In this document: positions 1 to 7,968 of the stretch, in pieces
How the letters are laid out: each line of letters opens with the position of its first letter
Numbering within the stretch: the stretch's first letter is position 1
DNA from: a virus
Strand: one strand, 5' to 3'
Length of the DNA: 25,105 bases
Virus record (IMG/VR): IMGVR_UViG_3300025138_000323
Coordinates: 1-25,105 of that record
Program-made: the position numbers and the translations under genes
The notes under the pieces: generated by a model
Database searches by the model: none
What the model saw: the letters and a program-made list of their open reading frames with translations, nothing else
Told to the model about the DNA's origin: nothing

Positions 1-1
1 C

Positions 2-535
2 CTTTCTAACTCTAGATTTTTAAAAATTATCAACAATTTTCTGAATGAAGAGGATAGAGTGTTGTTCGAACATGAATTCGTTAGACTAACATGGGATAAG
101 CCCGACTTAACCGCTGACGAATTAAATCTTTATCTAAACGTCTGCAAAGAAGTTATAAATTTAGAAGTTATTAGCGCTCATCTTAATAAATTGAACAGCA
201 TGTTCGATGAGGCAGACGAGCAGCAAGAAATGTCTATCCGCTTAGCGGAGATCATCAAGACAAAGAGTAGCGAGTATCATCAATGCGAAACCCGCATCGA
301 GAACCTTACAAAGAAGCTTCAAGGCGACAGGGGAGAGCGCATGAAGAAAATGCATAAGGAAAACGCATCTTTTCTCGCTATTGTGCAATTATTCCAAGAG
401 CAGGAAGAAAGAGAGACGATGGTCCGAATAGCTGAGATGCAAAAAGAATCAATCAAAAAAGAAGCTGAAAGGCTTGAAGGAATGGCGGAATGGAAAGCTA
501 GAGTTTTAGGGATAAGTCAAGAAGATGCAATTTAA
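2..535 (+). CDS. Putative terminase small subunit (5' end outside window)
   Basis: The reading frame is open from base 2, so the gene probably begins left of the window; the first possible start inside is a GTG at 59, and no ATG precedes it in frame. The visible 177 residues are highly charged and mostly helical: an N-terminal part with LFEHEFVRLTWDKPDLTADE, then a long Glu/Lys/Gln-rich stretch (roughly residues 75-165 of the visible part) that looks like coiled coil. No enzyme motif is visible. It lies directly before a nuclease gene and the large terminase, overlapping the next start by 11 bases. By position and the helical, charged character I infer the DNA-recognition small terminase subunit, but no helix-turn-helix is certain and it could be another packaging accessory protein. 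Confidence 0.45.
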   Translation, partial: LSNSRFLKIINNFLNEEDRVLFEHEFVRLTWDKPDLTADELNLYLNVCKEVINLEVISAHLNKLNSMFDEADEQQEMSIRLAEIIKTKSSEYHQCETRIENLTKKLQGDRGERMKKMHKENASFLAIVQLFQEQEERETMVRIAEMQKESIKKEAERLEGMAEWKARVLGISQEDAI

Positions 536-1541
536 ATGTCAGGAATGCGGCAAGGAGTTCAAAAGCCGAAGAAGTTTACATACTCATGTAAAAGCTCATG
601 ATCTATTTGTGGGTGACTATTATGTAAAATATTACCCACGTTTTGATAAGTTAACTAATCAACCGATAGAGTATAAAAATTACGATCAGTATTTCGCTAC
701 TGACTTCATCAATATATCTAATATGAAAAAGTGGTGCGATCAGGCTCCGCGAGAAGAGGTTAGAGAATTTATAAAAAAGTCTTTAAAAGAAAAGCTGGGA
801 GCCAAGGGCATTCAAGCAGGTCCGCCGTCCACTTACCTACTAACGGGTGGTCTGCCCGACATCGACATCTGCAAACAGATGTTCGGCAGTTATCGTGAAA
901 CCTGTCAGCATATCGATATGCTCCCCATGCTATCAGCGTCTTTACCAAAAGATTTTCAAAAAGATTATAGTGATACACCTATACTAATTGACACTAGGGA
1001 ACAACAGCCATTATCTTTTATCAATTCTGACTCATTGAAATTGGATGTGGGCGACTATGCCGTAGGGGGTGATCTATACGACTATACATTTGTGGATAGG
1101 AAGTCTTACCAGGATTTTTGCTCTACTATTACAAATGGCTATTCGCGTTTTATAAAAGAGTTAGAAAGGTGCAGATCTATTGGTTGTTATCTTTATATAG
1201 TTACAGAAACAGCCTTCGATGATATGTGGGCCACCAATAAAAAAGGCTTCAAGAAGTTTAAACTAGATTATGTTTATCATCAGATGCGTTCTATACAATC
1301 TGAGTATACTGATTGCTGTCAATTTGTGTTTAGTGGCTCTAGAGAGAAAAGCGAGGAGCTTATACCCAAAATCCTTGTTTTAGGAAAGAAGCTCTGGGAA
1401 GTAGACCTTCAATATTTTTGGGACAAAGAAATTAAAAAAGATGGCTTGGGAAACAGGAAAACAGAAGCTCCACAGAGAGTACAAGGATATAAACAAACTC
1501 ATTCTAGAAAAAGAGGGGTATTTAGAAGAAGCGGAAGCTAA
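525..1541 (+). CDS. C2H2 zinc-finger plus ERCC4/XPF-type nuclease
   Basis: The protein has 338 residues. Residues 5-25 form an exact C2H2 finger (C5-x2-C8-x12-H21-x3-H25), a likely DNA-binding module. The middle (30-150) is of unknown fold. From about 152 there is an ERCC4-type nuclease domain: IDTREQ at 155-160, GDY at 176-178, and DRK-x3-D at 191-197, matching the XPF signature GD...ERK-x3-D with the Glu replaced by Asp. Such nucleases cut branched or flapped DNA in a metal-dependent way. It lies between the candidate small terminase and the large terminase, so a role in resolving branched DNA before packaging is plausible, but that is inference. The C-terminal ~33 codons overlap the start of the terminase gene by 101 bases in another frame; this tail is basic and may be unimportant. 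Start ATG 525 overlaps the upstream gene. Confidence 0.82.
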   Translation: MQFKCQECGKEFKSRRSLHTHVKAHDLFVGDYYVKYYPRFDKLTNQPIEYKNYDQYFATDFINISNMKKWCDQAPREEVREFIKKSLKEKLGAKGIQAGPPSTYLLTGGLPDIDICKQMFGSYRETCQHIDMLPMLSASLPKDFQKDYSDTPILIDTREQQPLSFINSDSLKLDVGDYAVGGDLYDYTFVDRKSYQDFCSTITNGYSRFIKELERCRSIGCYLYIVTETAFDDMWATNKKGFKKFKLDYVYHQMRSIQSEYTDCCQFVFSGSREKSEELIPKILVLGKKLWEVDLQYFWDKEIKKDGLGNRKTEAPQRVQGYKQTHSRKRGVFRRSGS

Positions 1542-3306
1542 GATACTTCTTTATAAATTTTTTAGAGAGAATCCTTCTTTTGCTTGTGAATTGCTTACAG
1601 GGGTAAAATTATTCCCTTTCCAGCATATGGCTATCAAGTCCATGATGGAGTCCGATTACTTTTTGGGGATCTGGAGTCGCGGAATGTCCAAAAGCTTCTC
1701 TACAGGCGTTTTCGCGCTCTTAGACGCTATTTTTAATCAAGGTGTTCAGATAGGTATCATCTCGAAGTCTTTTCGACAGTCTAAAATGATTTTTAAAAAG
1801 ATAGAAGATATCGCAAAAAGCCCTAAAGCTGCATTCTTCTCTCAGTGTATAACTCGCACATCTAAGATGAATGACGAATGGGTTATGGAGATAGGGAGAA
1901 GCAGCATAAGAGCGTTACCTTTGGGTGACGGAGAAAAGTTGAGGGGTTTTCGTTTCCAACGGATGATTATTGACGAATTATTGTTGATGCCCGAAAAGAT
2001 TTACAACGAGGTTATCATACCCTTCTTGTCTGTTGTGGAGAATCCTACTGAAAGACAGGAAGTCTACGATCTAGAGACTAAGATGATAGAGCAGGGGAAA
2101 ATGAAGGAAGAAGAAAGAAAACGGTGGCCAAACAACAAGATTATTGGTTTATCTTCTGCCTCTTATAAATTTGAATATCTTTATAAGATATATCAAAAAT
2201 ACGAAGCTTTAATATTAAACGAAAAAAATCAAGATGGAGCGCATAGAACGATAATGCATTTTAGTTATGATTGTGCGCCAGAACAACTTTATGATCAAAG
2301 CTTAATCAACCAATCTAAATCAACAATGAGCCAATCTCAGTTTGACCGAGAGTTTGGGGCTGTCTTTACTGATGACAGTTCTGGATACTTTAAGGTTAGT
2401 AAAATGGCGGCTTGCACGGTCCCAGATGGCGAAGGGCAATCTGTAGAAGTAGTGGGCAATCCTAAAGACGAATACATCTTGGCTTTCGACCCATCGTGGT
2501 CTGAAAGTGAAAGCTCTGATGATTTTGCGATGATGCTTATAAAAATAAACAAGCAAACTAGGAAAGGGACGATAGTTCACAGCTACGCTTTATCAGGAGC
2601 TAGCCTTAAAACTCATATAAAATATATGGCTTATGTACTTACACACTTCAATATATCAGCTGTGGTAGGAGATTACAACGGTGGAGTGCAGTTTATCAAC
2701 TCTTGTAATGAAAGTGAGATATTCAAAAGGAAGAATTTAAATGTAGGAGTCATAGAGGCTGATTTAGACAAATCAAAAGATTACAACAAGAACTTAAGAA
2801 GGCTTAAGAATCAATATAACAAATCAGATAAAAAGTTTGTTTTCTTGAGGAAGCCTACATCTGCTTGGATTAGATTAGCTAACGAATCCCTACAATCAGC
2901 TTTCGATCACAAACGTATATTCTTCGCTGGTGCAGCAATGAATGATGACTACAACAATCAAAGAAAGTCTAGAGTTCCAATCGATCAATTAAAATTCATA
3001 AGGAACGATACAAATGAAAAAGGGCCAAAAGGGGCTAGGATGATCGACTTCGTAGAACATCAAAGAGATATGATGGATTTGATCAAAGTCCAGTGCGCTA
3101 TGGTTCAAATTACGACCTCTGCACAAGGGACACAGAGTTTTGATCTCCCTCCCAACCTACGAAAGCAAAGTGGCGCAGATAAAGCCCGTAAAGACTCCTA
3201 CTCAGCTTTGGTATTGGGTAATTGGATGATGAATGTTGTTTTCGATATGGAATCAGATGACATATCAGATCAACAAAGCACCTTTACTCCAATGTTTATT
3301 TCTTAA
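1441..3306 (+). CDS. terL: Terminase large subunit (ATPase-nuclease packaging motor)
   Basis: The 621-residue protein is the normal size for a phage TerL, which pumps DNA into the prohead and cuts concatemers. Visible motifs: a Q-motif-like LFPFQ at 57-61; a deviant Walker A, SRGMSKS at 79-85; Walker B with acidic pair, MIIDE at 175-179; a coupling motif, LSSAS at 237-241; and the RNase H-like nuclease, with acidic residues D350 (AFDPS), D411 (VVGDYNG) and D543/D546 (HQRDMMDL). ATG 1441 is the only good start before the Q motif; it lies inside the end of the upstream nuclease gene. The upstream sequence is A-rich without a clear Shine-Dalgarno site. The gene ends in TAA just before two palindromes and the portal promoter. 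Confidence 0.95.
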   Translation: MAWETGKQKLHREYKDINKLILEKEGYLEEAEAKILLYKFFRENPSFACELLTGVKLFPFQHMAIKSMMESDYFLGIWSRGMSKSFSTGVFALLDAIFNQGVQIGIISKSFRQSKMIFKKIEDIAKSPKAAFFSQCITRTSKMNDEWVMEIGRSSIRALPLGDGEKLRGFRFQRMIIDELLLMPEKIYNEVIIPFLSVVENPTERQEVYDLETKMIEQGKMKEEERKRWPNNKIIGLSSASYKFEYLYKIYQKYEALILNEKNQDGAHRTIMHFSYDCAPEQLYDQSLINQSKSTMSQSQFDREFGAVFTDDSSGYFKVSKMAACTVPDGEGQSVEVVGNPKDEYILAFDPSWSESESSDDFAMMLIKINKQTRKGTIVHSYALSGASLKTHIKYMAYVLTHFNISAVVGDYNGGVQFINSCNESEIFKRKNLNVGVIEADLDKSKDYNKNLRRLKNQYNKSDKKFVFLRKPTSAWIRLANESLQSAFDHKRIFFAGAAMNDDYNNQRKSRVPIDQLKFIRNDTNEKGPKGARMIDFVEHQRDMMDLIKVQCAMVQITTSAQGTQSFDLPPNLRKQSGADKARKDSYSALVLGNWMMNVVFDMESDDISDQQSTFTPMFIS

Positions 3307-3331
3307 CTTTTAAAAGTTGAAAGTTAACTTT
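3305..3331. repeat. Two adjacent perfect palindromes (operator-like)
   Basis: AACTTTTAAAAGTT (3305-3318) and AAAGTTAACTTT (3320-3331) are each perfectly self-complementary and share the AACTTT/AAAGTT half-site. They begin inside the terL stop codon and overlap the -35 element of the candidate portal promoter. There is no GC stem plus T-run, so a terminator is unlikely; a protein-binding operator is the simplest reading. Confidence 0.5.
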
Positions 3332-3346
3332 GAGGTGTAAGATAAT
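3317..3346 (+). promoter_or_regulatory. Candidate sigma70-type promoter for the portal gene
   Basis: TTGAAA (3317-3322), an 18-base spacer and GATAAT (3341-3346) each match the consensus at five of six positions. Predicted transcription starts near 3353, three bases before ATG 3356, which would make the portal message nearly leaderless. It overlaps the palindromes at 3305-3331. Confidence 0.45.
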
Positions 3347-5326
3347 TTGTATCTCATGTCTAAAAGAAAATATATTAAGCGCTCCGAATATTGGAAGAAA
3401 TTCAATATTTCAGACCACCCTTCACAAGCAGGTGATAATACAGAAGAGGCTTCCCCTGAATTACTAGGCGAGCCGTTTTACACTTCAGATGCTTCTTATA
3501 GTAATACATCTGAGGCTAGACGACAAGGGGCATCAACTAGCGACTTCTCAGGCTCTAGGACTAATCGTGCCGCTTACACTAATTTGCACAATCGATATTC
3601 AAGTATCCGTTCAGGGCTACTGCCTTACGAATACTCTTCTGAAGGAGTTACCTGCAGAGATGCTATAGAACTTTGTCAAAAAGCTTATTGCAACGTAGCT
3701 GTATTCCGAAACGCAATAGATATTATGTCAGAGTTCACCAACACTGATATCTACTTAGAAGGTGGCTCTAAAAAAAGCAGAGAGTTCTTTTACGAGTGGT
3801 TTAAAAAAGTTAACATTATAGCCCTTAAAGATCAATATTTTAGAGAGTATTATCGTAGTGGTAATGTTTTCCTTTACCGTGTAGACGGAAAATTTAAAGC
3901 TGATGATTATGCTAGACTTATTAATCAAGTAGGTACGATTGGGACTTCTACTAATAAAATCCCTTTGAAATATATTTTGCTTAATCCATATGATGTCATA
4001 GCTAAGAGGGCAACGACTTTTACTTATGGAGGAGTATATCAGAAGGTCTTATCTGAATATGAGCTTGCTCGACTAGCCAATCCACAAACAGAAGAGGATA
4101 TAGATATATTTAACGCTTTAGATGATGAAATAAAAGAGTCTATTAGGACAGGCTCCTTTAACAACAACGGTATTAGCATAGACCTAGATCCTCAGAGACT
4201 TTCTTTCTCTTTCTACAAGAAACAAGATTATGAGCCTTTTGCCATACCATTTGGATTCCCTGTGCTAGACGATATTAATGCAAAGCTTGAATTGAAGAAA
4301 ATGGATCAATCCATTACTCGCACAGTAGAGAATGTTATTCTGCTTATTACTATGGGCGCAGATCCAGAAAAGGGAGGGGTTAACCCAAACAATATGACTG
4401 CTATGCAGAACCTATTCAAAAATGAAAGTGTGGGTAGGGTTTTAGTTTCTGACTATACCACAAAAGCTGAATTTATTATCCCTGAGTTAAATTTAGTTCT
4501 CGGCCCTGAGAAGTATCAGATTCTCAATGAGGATATTAAACAAGGTTTGCAAAATATTGTAGTTGGAGAAGAGAAGTTCAATGCTACCCAAGTAAAAGCT
4601 CAAATATTTATTGATAGGCTACAGGAGTCGCGTCATGGATTTTTAAATGATTTCTTAAACAAAGAGATAAAAAGGATTGCTAAAGATTTAGGTTTCCGCT
4701 CTTGGCCTGAAGCGAAAATGAAAGATATCGATATGAGGGACGAAGTACAACTAATGAGGGCTTCTACTCGGCTTATGGAGCTGGGTATCATTACTCCTAG
4801 ACAAGGGATGGAAATGTTCCACAATGGAAAGTTCCCAGACCCCGATAAATTAGAGCCAGCTCAAAAAGAATTCCTTGAAGAGCGTGAAAAGGGTCACTTT
4901 AACCCTCTAGTCGGTGGAGTTCCTGTATTCGACCCTTCAGGCAGTTCATCAGGCCCAAGAAAAGAAAGCGGTAGGCCAGAGGGGACCACTGGTATTCCTC
5001 TAGCTAACGCTACTTACTCTAGGGCTAATATTCAAGATACAATCTATTCTATAGACAGTTTTATACATGACTCTAAGGCAAAAATGTCTTCTCATTTAAA
5101 AGTCGAAGAGCTTAGTCAAGCTCAAGAAGAGATGCTCTCTAACCTCTGCGAATCTATAGTTTGTTCACAGAATAAAGAATCTTGGGACGAAACCCTTGAA
5201 TCATGTGTAAAAGATTTTAATAAAATAGAGGATTTAGATACTTTACGGGAGGTTTTAGATATATCATCTGAACATTCATTAGAGACTTATCCAGCAGCAA
5301 TTCTATATCATAGCCATGAAAAATAA
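3347..5326 (+). CDS. Portal protein
   Basis: The dodecameric portal forms the head vertex through which DNA is packaged and to which the neck attaches. The 659-residue ORF (656 from ATG 3356) has a portal-like layout: a polar N-terminal arm (about 1-90), a core from about 105 containing YCNVAVFRNAIDIMSEF and YYRSGNVFLYR, then LKYILLNPYDV near 207-217, a long helical stem/clip region, and a wing ending in LMELGIITPRQGMEMFHNG. A low-complexity Gly/Ser/Pro linker and an acidic helical tail follow. The TTG at 3347 has a GAGGTG sequence nine bases upstream, but ATG 3356 fits the predicted transcription start better; I cannot decide between them. Order right after terL supports the call. The last 11 bases overlap the next gene. 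Confidence 0.88.
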   Translation: MYLMSKRKYIKRSEYWKKFNISDHPSQAGDNTEEASPELLGEPFYTSDASYSNTSEARRQGASTSDFSGSRTNRAAYTNLHNRYSSIRSGLLPYEYSSEGVTCRDAIELCQKAYCNVAVFRNAIDIMSEFTNTDIYLEGGSKKSREFFYEWFKKVNIIALKDQYFREYYRSGNVFLYRVDGKFKADDYARLINQVGTIGTSTNKIPLKYILLNPYDVIAKRATTFTYGGVYQKVLSEYELARLANPQTEEDIDIFNALDDEIKESIRTGSFNNNGISIDLDPQRLSFSFYKKQDYEPFAIPFGFPVLDDINAKLELKKMDQSITRTVENVILLITMGADPEKGGVNPNNMTAMQNLFKNESVGRVLVSDYTTKAEFIIPELNLVLGPEKYQILNEDIKQGLQNIVVGEEKFNATQVKAQIFIDRLQESRHGFLNDFLNKEIKRIAKDLGFRSWPEAKMKDIDMRDEVQLMRASTRLMELGIITPRQGMEMFHNGKFPDPDKLEPAQKEFLEEREKGHFNPLVGGVPVFDPSGSSSGPRKESGRPEGTTGIPLANATYSRANIQDTIYSIDSFIHDSKAKMSSHLKVEELSQAQEEMLSNLCESIVCSQNKESWDETLESCVKDFNKIEDLDTLREVLDISSEHSLETYPAAILYHSHEK

Positions 5327-5795
5327 TTTTGAGTATACAGAAAACGGTATCGAAGTTGATATCTCTGAAGCAATGCATTGCGGAGATAAAGACAAAGAAA
5401 GTCAATCTAAAAAAAAGAAATATTCTAGTTATGGTTCTCCAGATGTCGATAAACACTATTTTGATTCTAAGGACAAGGCTTTGGCTGATGCTAAGAAAAT
5501 GGGGCTTACTGGCGTTCACTCGCATAAAGGGAAAGATGGAAAAGTTGTTTATATGGCTGGTCCCGATCACGCATCGTTTATGAAGAAGCATAAAGAGATG
5601 GTAAAAGAGACTGAAGCTGCCATGTCTCCAAAACAAAAAGCGGCTTTAGATAAAAATAAAGATGGTAAGGTAACTAAGGAGGATTTTAAACTTCTACGTA
5701 AAAAAGGTAAAAAGTCAGAGAGTAAAGAGGATAAATCTAAAAAAAGCTACGCTAACCTCTTAACTGACATAGCTAACAAAAAAGACTCTGAGTAA
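5316..5795 (+). CDS. Small Lys-rich protein with an EF-hand-like calcium loop
   Basis: The protein has 159 residues, is very basic and lacks a signal peptide. Residues 112-123 read DKNKDGKVTKED, an EF-hand loop with D112, N114, D116, G117, T120 and D123 in coordinating positions (Asp instead of the usual Glu at position 12). Residues 49-95 form a separate compact segment with GVHSHKGKDGKVVYMAG, probably the conserved core. The start overlaps the portal stop by 11 bases and the next gene begins two bases after its stop, so it is translated with portal and protease. Its place between portal and prohead protease suggests a minor head or internal virion protein; function is otherwise unknown. A single EF-hand may be structural rather than regulatory. 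Confidence 0.75.
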   Translation: MKNNFEYTENGIEVDISEAMHCGDKDKESQSKKKKYSSYGSPDVDKHYFDSKDKALADAKKMGLTGVHSHKGKDGKVVYMAGPDHASFMKKHKEMVKETEAAMSPKQKAALDKNKDGKVTKEDFKLLRKKGKKSESKEDKSKKSYANLLTDIANKKDSE

Positions 5796-5797
5796 AT

Positions 5798-7288
5798 ATG
5801 GATTACAAATATACCGCGACTTTTGAAGCTCCGCTGTTATCTTGTGAGATAAACAAAGCTTCGTTGATATCAGAAGCTTCTCTAAAAAACTTAGAACCTC
5901 TTATACCAAAAGAAATAGACTACAATGAGAATGTAGATCTTATGGGTGTAGCTTTTAATGCTGCCGTCATAAATCAATTCAATAAGAATGGTGATGGTAT
6001 GGATGCGGAAACCGCTGTCAAATACACCAATAAGTTTATTCATAAGCCAACTAATATTGAACATGATAAACAAAAAGTTGTAGGACACATTGTTTCAGCT
6101 GGTTACAGTGACTACAAATCTAGCGAACTTATAGAAGAAGAAACTGCGGCTTCTATGAAAGAGCCTTTCAATATAGCTTTGGGAGCTGTTTTATATAAGA
6201 CTATAAACTCTAGTTTCACTAACTTAGTAGAGAAATCGCTAGACGAGAATAGCAAACAATTCCAAAAAGTCTCAGCGAGCTGGGAAGTTGGATTTAATGA
6301 TTATGTTTTAGCTGTTGGAAGTGATGAATTGAGCAAAGCTAGGATAGTTTCTGATCCTGAAGAAATAGCAGAAATGCAGGGGTTTTTGAGGAGCTATGGA
6401 GGGAACGGAAAAACTGATAAGGGCGAGACTATCAATAGACTTATCAAGGGTGACATTTATCCACTAGGTATAGCTTACACCTTGAATCCAGCCGCAGATG
6501 TTAAGGGGTTATACTCTTCCCCCAAGGAAACTACAAAAGTTTTTATATCTGATAAAAGGGATAAAATTTCACAAAACAGTAATTTAAATGTAAACAACGA
6601 AAAGAACATTATTAATATGGAACTTGAAAAAACTCTAAACGAACTAAAGGATCTTCTTGGTGAGAAGAAATTCTCCAAAGAGGCGGTAGCTTCTATGACC
6701 GATACCTTTGCTGATGCAATCCGTCAACGGGACGAACAATACCGTAAGGATCTTGAAGCAGAGAAATTGGAGAAGGAAGAAAAAATCAAAGAATATGAAG
6801 ACCTCAAAGCTTCGGTTGCAGAACTGGAAGCTAAATTTGGTGAAGCCAGTGAGCGTATCGTTTCCTTTGAGAATGAAAAGAAAGCTGAAGAAGCTGTTGC
6901 TTCGTTCAATACTCGTATGGATCAGATTGATGAGAAATTCGAACTTGATGACCAAGATCGTGAATTCCTCGCTTCTGAGCTTAAGGGTCTTGGAGATGAA
7001 GCTTCTTATGAGGCATTCGCTTCCAAACTCGATATTCTTTGGAAAACCAAAAATAAAGAGGTCCAAGAAGAGTTCAACTCTCAAATTCAAGCTCGTATTG
7101 ATGAAGAAGTCGCTAAAAAACTTTCAACCGCTTCAACTGAAGAGGTTAAAATCGAAGACGCTCTCGACGCTGCTGAAGTTGTGGATGCAGAAGTATCCAA
7201 CGCTAATGAAGCTGTAGCTTCCCAAGAGCCTTCACTGCGCGATAAGTTCGCATCAGCTTTCTCTCGCGAGAATATTCAAATTTCTTAG
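5798..7288 (+). CDS. Prohead protease fused in frame to capsid scaffold
   Basis: The 496-residue ORF has two parts. Residues 1-240 look like a His/Ser prohead protease of the assemblin-like class: KPTNIEHD with H89, then VVGHI (H97), and KVSASWEVGF with candidate nucleophile S159 or S161. After a polar linker, residues 274-496 are a Glu/Lys-rich coiled-coil scaffold domain ending in a short DKFASAFSR helix, a common form of capsid-binding tail. The protease matures the prohead by removing scaffold. An in-frame ATG at 6617 (residue 274) has its own AT-rich leader and begins a region of different codon use, so a second, scaffold-only product is likely. The position just before decoration and capsid genes fits. 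The exact catalytic residues are assigned by pattern only. Confidence 0.82.
   Translation: MDYKYTATFEAPLLSCEINKASLISEASLKNLEPLIPKEIDYNENVDLMGVAFNAAVINQFNKNGDGMDAETAVKYTNKFIHKPTNIEHDKQKVVGHIVSAGYSDYKSSELIEEETAASMKEPFNIALGAVLYKTINSSFTNLVEKSLDENSKQFQKVSASWEVGFNDYVLAVGSDELSKARIVSDPEEIAEMQGFLRSYGGNGKTDKGETINRLIKGDIYPLGIAYTLNPAADVKGLYSSPKETTKVFISDKRDKISQNSNLNVNNEKNIINMELEKTLNELKDLLGEKKFSKEAVASMTDTFADAIRQRDEQYRKDLEAEKLEKEEKIKEYEDLKASVAELEAKFGEASERIVSFENEKKAEEAVASFNTRMDQIDEKFELDDQDREFLASELKGLGDEASYEAFASKLDILWKTKNKEVQEEFNSQIQARIDEEVAKKLSTASTEEVKIEDALDAAEVVDAEVSNANEAVASQEPSLRDKFASAFSRENIQIS
6601..6606 (+). promoter_or_regulatory. AAAGAA box ten bases before the internal scaffold start
   Basis: AAAGAA is followed by ten AT-rich bases and ATG 6617. 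The same box and spacing precede the major capsid start, and a nine-base version precedes the major tail protein. This supports real initiation inside the protease-scaffold ORF. Confidence 0.5.
6617..7288 (+). CDS. Nested scaffold protein from internal start
   Basis: In frame with the protease ORF, ATG 6617 would give a 223-residue scaffold protein alone, as in the lambda C/Nu3 arrangement. The product is helical and acidic: residues 1-70 of the short form carry heptad-like Leu/Ile/Val spacing, and the C-terminus is an amphipathic helix with basic and aromatic residues. Evidence for use: the leader resembles that of the capsid gene, and arginine codons change at this point (four of four AGA/AGG upstream; nine of nine CGN downstream). 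Higher copy number of scaffold than protease is expected during prohead assembly. No direct evidence of the shorter product exists in the sequence beyond these signals. Confidence 0.6.
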   Translation: MELEKTLNELKDLLGEKKFSKEAVASMTDTFADAIRQRDEQYRKDLEAEKLEKEEKIKEYEDLKASVAELEAKFGEASERIVSFENEKKAEEAVASFNTRMDQIDEKFELDDQDREFLASELKGLGDEASYEAFASKLDILWKTKNKEVQEEFNSQIQARIDEEVAKKLSTASTEEVKIEDALDAAEVVDAEVSNANEAVASQEPSLRDKFASAFSRENIQIS

Positions 7289-7309
7289 AAAACAAACAAA
7301 AAATAGATT

Positions 7310-7948
7310 ATGGCATTACGAATTCTACCATTCAGACAATACTCTGACCACGATGTTGTGAACATGTACGCTGTCATTGGCAGTGATGTTCTCACAAGTA
7401 CTACTGACACAGGCGCTGGCGATGCTGGCGTTTTCGTGAAGGTATCAGACGGTAACTTTGATAACGATCCTGTAACCTACCAGACGAACAGCTACTTGGG
7501 TAAAACCGATTATCCTTTCGTTGGTACTACAGATATGTATCCTGAAGTTAATCTCAAGATTACAGGTTCTACCTCGGGAGAAATCCCCTTGGGCATGACT
7601 TTGTATCAAACTGCAAAAAATGATGAGAACGGCGAAAAGCTGCTCTACAATCCACAGAAACAAGAAGAACTGCAAGCACTGCTTCCAGGACAAGCTGTCC
7701 CAGTTGCTACTAAAGGTATCTTCACTTTAGCTGCTGCGGCATTTGATGGACCAATCTCCTCTTACGCTCCAGGAAAAGGTATCAAGGCTTCAGCAATCAC
7801 TGCTGGTAAAGTCACTGGCGCTCTTCGTGCTGATGGTCGTCAAGTTTTCGGTCACGTTCTTGGAACAGGAACTCGCACAAGCGTCGGACCTACCACTGAT
7901 CAGTTTGCTGGCGATTACATCGTTGTATCTTTTGATTGTAACGGATAA
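7310..7948 (+). CDS. Probable head decoration (cement) protein
   Basis: The protein has 212 residues, rich in Gly, Thr, Ala and beta-branched residues, without signal peptide or membrane segment. A central part (PVATKGIFTLAAAAFDG) and a C-terminal part with GHVLGTGTRTS and YIVVSFDCNG suggest a beta-barrel virion protein. It sits between scaffold and major capsid genes, the usual place of small decoration proteins that stabilise the expanded shell. It shares CGN-rich codon use with them (four of five Arg codons), which fits high expression. The leader is A-rich with no Shine-Dalgarno site. I do not recognise a specific family, so the call rests on position and composition. Confidence 0.6.
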   Translation: MALRILPFRQYSDHDVVNMYAVIGSDVLTSTTDTGAGDAGVFVKVSDGNFDNDPVTYQTNSYLGKTDYPFVGTTDMYPEVNLKITGSTSGEIPLGMTLYQTAKNDENGEKLLYNPQKQEELQALLPGQAVPVATKGIFTLAAAAFDGPISSYAPGKGIKASAITAGKVTGALRADGRQVFGHVLGTGTRTSVGPTTDQFAGDYIVVSFDCNG

Positions 7949-7952
7949 TTAG

Positions 7953-7958
7953 AAAGAA
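7953..7958 (+). promoter_or_regulatory. AAAGAA box ten bases before the capsid start
   Basis: AAAGAA, then ten AT-only bases, then ATG 7969. It is identical in box and spacing to the sequence before the internal scaffold start at 6617; no Shine-Dalgarno motif is present. Confidence 0.45.
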
Positions 7959-7968
7959 TTTTATTATT

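Noticed and set aside
59-61. GTG 59 as the true start of the first gene
   Set aside because: The frame is open to the left edge, so a start outside the window is at least as likely; the gene is treated as partial.
3305-3331. Terminator after terL
   Set aside because: The palindromes are AT-rich without a GC stem and lack a following T-run.
6644-7090. Minus-strand ORF of 148 codons opposite the scaffold
   Set aside because: A Phe/Leu-rich translation typical of the complement of a Glu/Lys-rich coiled coil; no leader or motif.
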